From Haloarcula sp. DT43 (lineage in GTDB: Archaea; Halobacteriota; Halobacteria; Halobacteriales; Haloarculaceae): DNA of 64,000 bases. Where the stretch lies: contig NZ_JAYMGZ010000002.1 in NCBI RefSeq assembly GCF_037078405.1, positions 1 to 64,000 on the forward strand. The letters are read 5' to 3'. Under the pieces are notes generated by a model, which made no database searches, had not been told where the DNA came from, and worked only from the letters and a program-made list of their open reading frames with translations. A program made the translations under genes and the position numbers. Position 1 is the first letter of the stretch. Each line of letters opens with the position of its first letter. Positions 61,445 to 64,000 of this stretch are shown here, piece after piece.

Positions 61445-61653
61445 ACTGGGGGCATCCGCCGTCTCGGTGGTAAATGAACCGGTCTCGTGCTCGCGACGCT
61501 CGACGGTCGGGGTGTCGTGCCAATCCGTCGTCGTTCCCGAGGCCGGGAGTTGAACCACGGAAAGACGGTCCCTCCCTCGGCGCTGCGACCGTCCTCATTC
61601 ACCGCCATCCCACTCCTGTTCGACACCGCTCCCTATCGCTCGCGGAGTTCGAA

Positions 61654-61727
61654 CGGGCCGGGAGGGAGTTGAACCCCCGACCATCTGGTTAAAAGCCAGA
61701 CGCTCTGCCTAACTGAGCTACCGGCCC
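61654..61727 (-). tRNA. tRNA-Lys (anticodon TTT)
   Basis: A 74-nt cloverleaf on the minus strand. The acceptor stem GGGCCGG (61727-61721) pairs with CCGGCCC (61661-61655), with discriminator G at 61654. The anticodon loop CTTTTAA has TTT at 61693-61691 in stem TCTGG/CCAGA. The T-loop is TTCAACT. No direct repeat of its 3' end was noticed downstream, so it is not an occupied integration site in view. Confidence 0.96.
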
Positions 61728-61761
61728 TCGCTATTCGCTCGGGGGAGTGGCGATTAAGACC

Positions 61762-62439
61762 TTACGGTCCGTCGTCGAAGTACGACTCGACGGCCTCGCT
61801 GATGACCTCTCCGGGGGACGCCCCGTCGAGTGCGGCCTGCCGGCGGAGGCGGCAGTAGGCGTCGCGGTCGAGTTGCGTCCGCAGTTCGCCCAGCGCGTAG
61901 CCGTTCCTGGCCAGCGCCGCGTCCACCGACGCGCCGTCGTTGACGCTGCTCGCTACCGACCGTATCTGCCGGACGGTGAGGTCGTGGTCGAGGGCGGCCC
62001 ACGCGAGCAGGAGGCGGGACTCGCCGGAGACTCTGGCGATGTGTTTGGCCGCAGTCGGTGCAATCTCCCCCTTGGCGACGTGAATCCGGACGGACCGGGG
62101 GAGGTCGTGGACGCGGGACCACTTGCGGATAAACGAGACCGAGGCTTCGCCGCCGGCCCGTTCGGCGGCGGCCTTGTAGGACCCCTCCCCGCGAACCAGG
62201 GCCGCACACGCGGCCGCGCCGCGCAGGATGAACACGTTGTCGTCGGCACCGGCGGTGTTCTCGGAGAATTGCTCGACTGTTCTGGCGGCGAGTTCGAGGC
62301 TCTCGGGGTCGTCGGGGTCGAACTCGATGGCCTCCTCGGGTCGCTGTCCGGTAAGCGCCGGGTCCCCGCGGATGACCGGTTTACCGACCGGCGACTCGCG
62401 GTCGGTCGATGGAACGTAGTTGTCGGGCCCCTCAGGCAT
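61762..62439 (-). CDS. DUF7119-like protein with ParB-like HTH region
   Basis: 225 residues from the ATG at 62439 (MPEGPDNYVPSTDRE). The middle, RGAAACAALVRGEGSYKAAAERAG through RSVRIHVAKGEIAPTAAKHIARVSG, resembles the helix-turn-helix core of ParB-type proteins, and the C-terminus is helical. Conserved in haloarchaea; family name by recognition. It is probably a DNA-binding protein with an unknown target. Confidence 0.65.
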   Translation of the reverse strand: MPEGPDNYVPSTDRESPVGKPVIRGDPALTGQRPEEAIEFDPDDPESLELAARTVEQFSENTAGADDNVFILRGAAACAALVRGEGSYKAAAERAGGEASVSFIRKWSRVHDLPRSVRIHVAKGEIAPTAAKHIARVSGESRLLLAWAALDHDLTVRQIRSVASSVNDGASVDAALARNGYALGELRTQLDRDAYCRLRRQAALDGASPGEVISEAVESYFDDGP

Positions 62440-62566
62440 CGAGACGTGCTTGGGGAGCGCCGCACAAAAGTATCCCGTACGGGGTGCCACACAGGCTATT
62501 GTAAGCCGTTCGAGGATGTCGCCGACCCGGCGTCGGCGCAGTCGGAACGCAGTTACAACAGGCTGT

Positions 62567-62713
62567 CTAGTCGTCGGATGCGCTCTCGCGCTCTTCGCTC
62601 ATGTGCTCCCAGATTTCTGTGCAACCGCAGCCATCCTCGACGTCGTCGAGGTGGTCTGTGGTCGGCTCTTCGCGTTCGGCGTCGTCGTCGTGGGTCTGTT
62701 GTGCGTTCGTCAT
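62567..62713 (-). CDS. Very small acidic Cys-containing protein
   Basis: 48 residues from the ATG at 62713 (MTNAQQTHDDDAERE). The C-terminal half DGCGCTEIWEHMSEERE, with a CGC motif, looks conserved in haloarchaeal small proteins and could hold one metal. Function unknown. Confidence 0.6.
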   Translation of the reverse strand: MTNAQQTHDDDAEREEPTTDHLDDVEDGCGCTEIWEHMSEERESASDD

Positions 62714-62799
62714 CGTTTCTGTCACAGCGGCGACCGGCGTGGCCGCCACGTGGTGTCGTACTCCTTCGTAACGGTCCCATTATCTTAAACACGGACTCT

Positions 62800-62914
62800 C
62801 CTGTAAGCTTGGCCCGCACTGCGACTTACAGGCAACATATGTGTGTATCTGGTACGGCACCCAACAAATAGTGGGTCATGATACCTCGACGCATCCACCG
62901 CATGACTGCGGTGG
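62800..62914. other. Two hairpins in a gene-free stretch
   Basis: In the interval 62714-62985 two perfect inverted repeats stand out. CCTGTAAG (62800-62807) and CTTACAGG (62825-62832) flank a 17-nt loop. CCACCGCA (62895-62902) and TGCGGTGG (62907-62914) flank the tetraloop TGAC. The GC-rich sequence after the second could extend the fold. It may be an unannotated small RNA or the leader of the gene at 62986. Confidence 0.4.
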
Positions 62915-62985
62915 CTTCGGCCCGGCCCCGGTGATACTTGCGACCGCCGATGCCCTCAGGTGCCTCGGGAATCTAATGAGATGTA

Positions 62986-63327
62986 ATGACGACCGACGTT
63001 CACCAGCTCGACGACGGGGCCTGGATTTCCGTCAACGACTCGCGGGAAGTGAACGTCTCGGACCTGTGGTTGTTGGCGCGAAGCGACTTCTGTGGGTGTG
63101 AGACGACGGATTTCCTCGCCGAGGGGTTCGTGAAAGTGGGTGTCGATTATCCGGATATTCAGGCGCGCATCGCCGGACAGTGTATCGCCTGTGGCGAGAG
63201 CGGCGTCACCGACTGGCTGACGGTCGGCCGCGTCGTAGACCCCGACTCCGGCGAGTTCCACGGCGTCGTCCACGAGAGCGTCCATTTCCCGGAGAAGCGA
63301 ACCCGGCTCGCCCGTCTCGAAGAATAG
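62986..63327 (+). CDS. Putative zinc-binding haloarchaeal protein
   Basis: 113 residues, MTTDVHQLDDGAWISVNDSRE. Cys residues in RSDFCGCETTDF and GQCIACGESG suggest one zinc site. The fold appears mostly beta. It lies 92 bp before the nitrite/sulfite reductase gene on the same strand and could be linked to it, but is recognised only as a conserved small protein. Confidence 0.65.
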   Translation: MTTDVHQLDDGAWISVNDSREVNVSDLWLLARSDFCGCETTDFLAEGFVKVGVDYPDIQARIAGQCIACGESGVTDWLTVGRVVDPDSGEFHGVVHESVHFPEKRTRLARLEE

Positions 63328-63419
63328 GCAATACTGTCTTGTTTCGGGGAGTGGGGGAGACGGTTGACGGCAAAGTGTGTTGTATAAGTCTGTGAGGCTT
63401 GTGGGAGAACACATTAGCT

Positions 63420-64000
63420 ATGCCCAGTAAAGTCGAGAAATGGAAAGACGAGGTTTACGGCAACGAGATACGGGAGCATCTGATGGAGTTCGCGGAGGAA
63501 GGCTGGGACGCCATCCCGGAGGACGAACACGACGCCTGGTTCGAGCGCTTCAAGTGGTGGGGCCTGTACCACCAGCGCTCCGGGCAGGAGTCGTATTTCA
63601 TGATGCGTATCGGGACACCCAACGGCGTCATCAAGCCGGGCCAGCTCGAAGTCATCGGCGAAATCGCAAAGGAGTACGCGACCGGCCCCGCCGACAACCC
63701 CGAGTTCGGCGACGCCTACTGTGACTGGACGACCCGCCAGTCCATCCAGCTCCACTGGATAAAACTGGAGGACATCCCGGAAATCTTCGAGAAACTCGAA
63801 GCCGTCGGCCTCGGCACCCAGCAGGCCTGCGGTGACTCCTGGCGCAACATCGTCGGCTGCCCGGTCGCCGGCAAGGACAAGCACGAGCACGTCGACGCCT
63901 GGCCCGTCGCCGAGGACCTCCACGAGACGTTCAAGGGCAACGACGACTATTCCAACCTCCCGCGCAAGTGGAAGGTCGCCATCGCCGGCTGTGACGAGGG
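63420..64000 (+). CDS. Ferredoxin-type nitrite/sulfite reductase, N-terminal part
   Basis: The ATG at 63420 (MPSKVEKWKDEVYGNEIREH) opens a frame that runs off the window after 193 codons. It matches the N-terminal half of siroheme 4Fe-4S nitrite and sulfite reductases: FERFKWWGLYHQRSGQESYFMMRI, a region before TTRQSIQLHWI (substrate-pocket Arg), GLGTQQACGDSWRNIVGCPVAG, and the partial IAGCDEG. The family reduces nitrite to ammonium or sulfite to sulfide with ferredoxin electrons in the cytoplasm. The siroheme-cluster Cys residues lie beyond the window, so nitrite against sulfite cannot be decided. Confidence 0.85.
   Translation, partial: MPSKVEKWKDEVYGNEIREHLMEFAEEGWDAIPEDEHDAWFERFKWWGLYHQRSGQESYFMMRIGTPNGVIKPGQLEVIGEIAKEYATGPADNPEFGDAYCDWTTRQSIQLHWIKLEDIPEIFEKLEAVGLGTQQACGDSWRNIVGCPVAGKDKHEHVDAWPVAEDLHETFKGNDDYSNLPRKWKVAIAGCDE

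Noticed and set aside
61654-61727. tRNA-Lys as a second island attachment site
   Set aside because: No duplicate of its 3' end and no integrase is seen nearby; the flanks look like ordinary chromosome.

Overview
The window comes from a halophilic archaeon (class Halobacteria). Proteins are strongly acidic, most of the sequence is GC-rich, and the left edge carries the end of an rRNA operon in the typical haloarchaeal order 23S - 5S - tRNA-Cys. Tat signal peptides, DUF1102/SipW-like secreted proteins and a DUF7344-type regulator support this. A Haloarculaceae-like host is plausible, but the genus cannot be fixed from the window.

Three blocks are visible. (1) Positions 1-830 are chromosome: 23S 3' end, 5S rRNA, a small conserved ORF and tRNA-Cys(GCA). 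(2) Positions 831-52268 are a ~51.4 kb integrated island. The last 13 bases of tRNA-Cys (818-830) recur exactly at 52256-52268, and a zinc-finger tyrosine integrase lies 43 bp inside the right copy. (3) Positions 52269-64000 are chromosome again: a secreted-protein cluster with a Sec11-type signal peptidase, tRNA-Lys(TTT), conserved small genes and the start of a ferredoxin-type nitrite/sulfite reductase.

The island is a dense defence island. From left to right it holds: a Mre11-Rad50-NurA-HerA end-resection cassette; a KTSC protein coupled to an OLD-family nuclease; a GHKL ATPase fused to a zinc-protease-like motif coupled to a DEDD exonuclease; a McrBC type IV restriction pair whose McrB has EVE/PUA-like modified-base reader domains; a PD-(D/E)XK protein; a DNA phosphorothioation operon dndCDEA followed by four genes matching pbeABCD; an HRAMP operon (haloarchaeal Cas5/Cas7-derived system without a CRISPR array) with several nuclease genes behind it; and a recombinase-rich right end with an Mrr-like nuclease, a DUF429 protein, a DUF234-type ATPase and four tyrosine-recombinase-type genes.

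The most interesting signals are non-coding and lie in or beside the HRAMP operon. A 77-nt segment (32846-32922) folds on paper into a compact three-way junction ending 5 nt before the first HRAMP start codon. A 180-bp gap in the otherwise overlapping operon carries two 24-bp repeats, each with a terminal 6-bp dyad, separated by 21 bp (35272-35340), plus a decayed third copy. HRAMP was described as lacking a CRISPR array and having an unknown guide, so these are concrete candidates for its missing RNA. A second notable site is a perfect 14-8-14 inverted repeat (41733-41768), built like a loxP/FRT core, 44 bp upstream of a 205-residue tyrosine recombinase.
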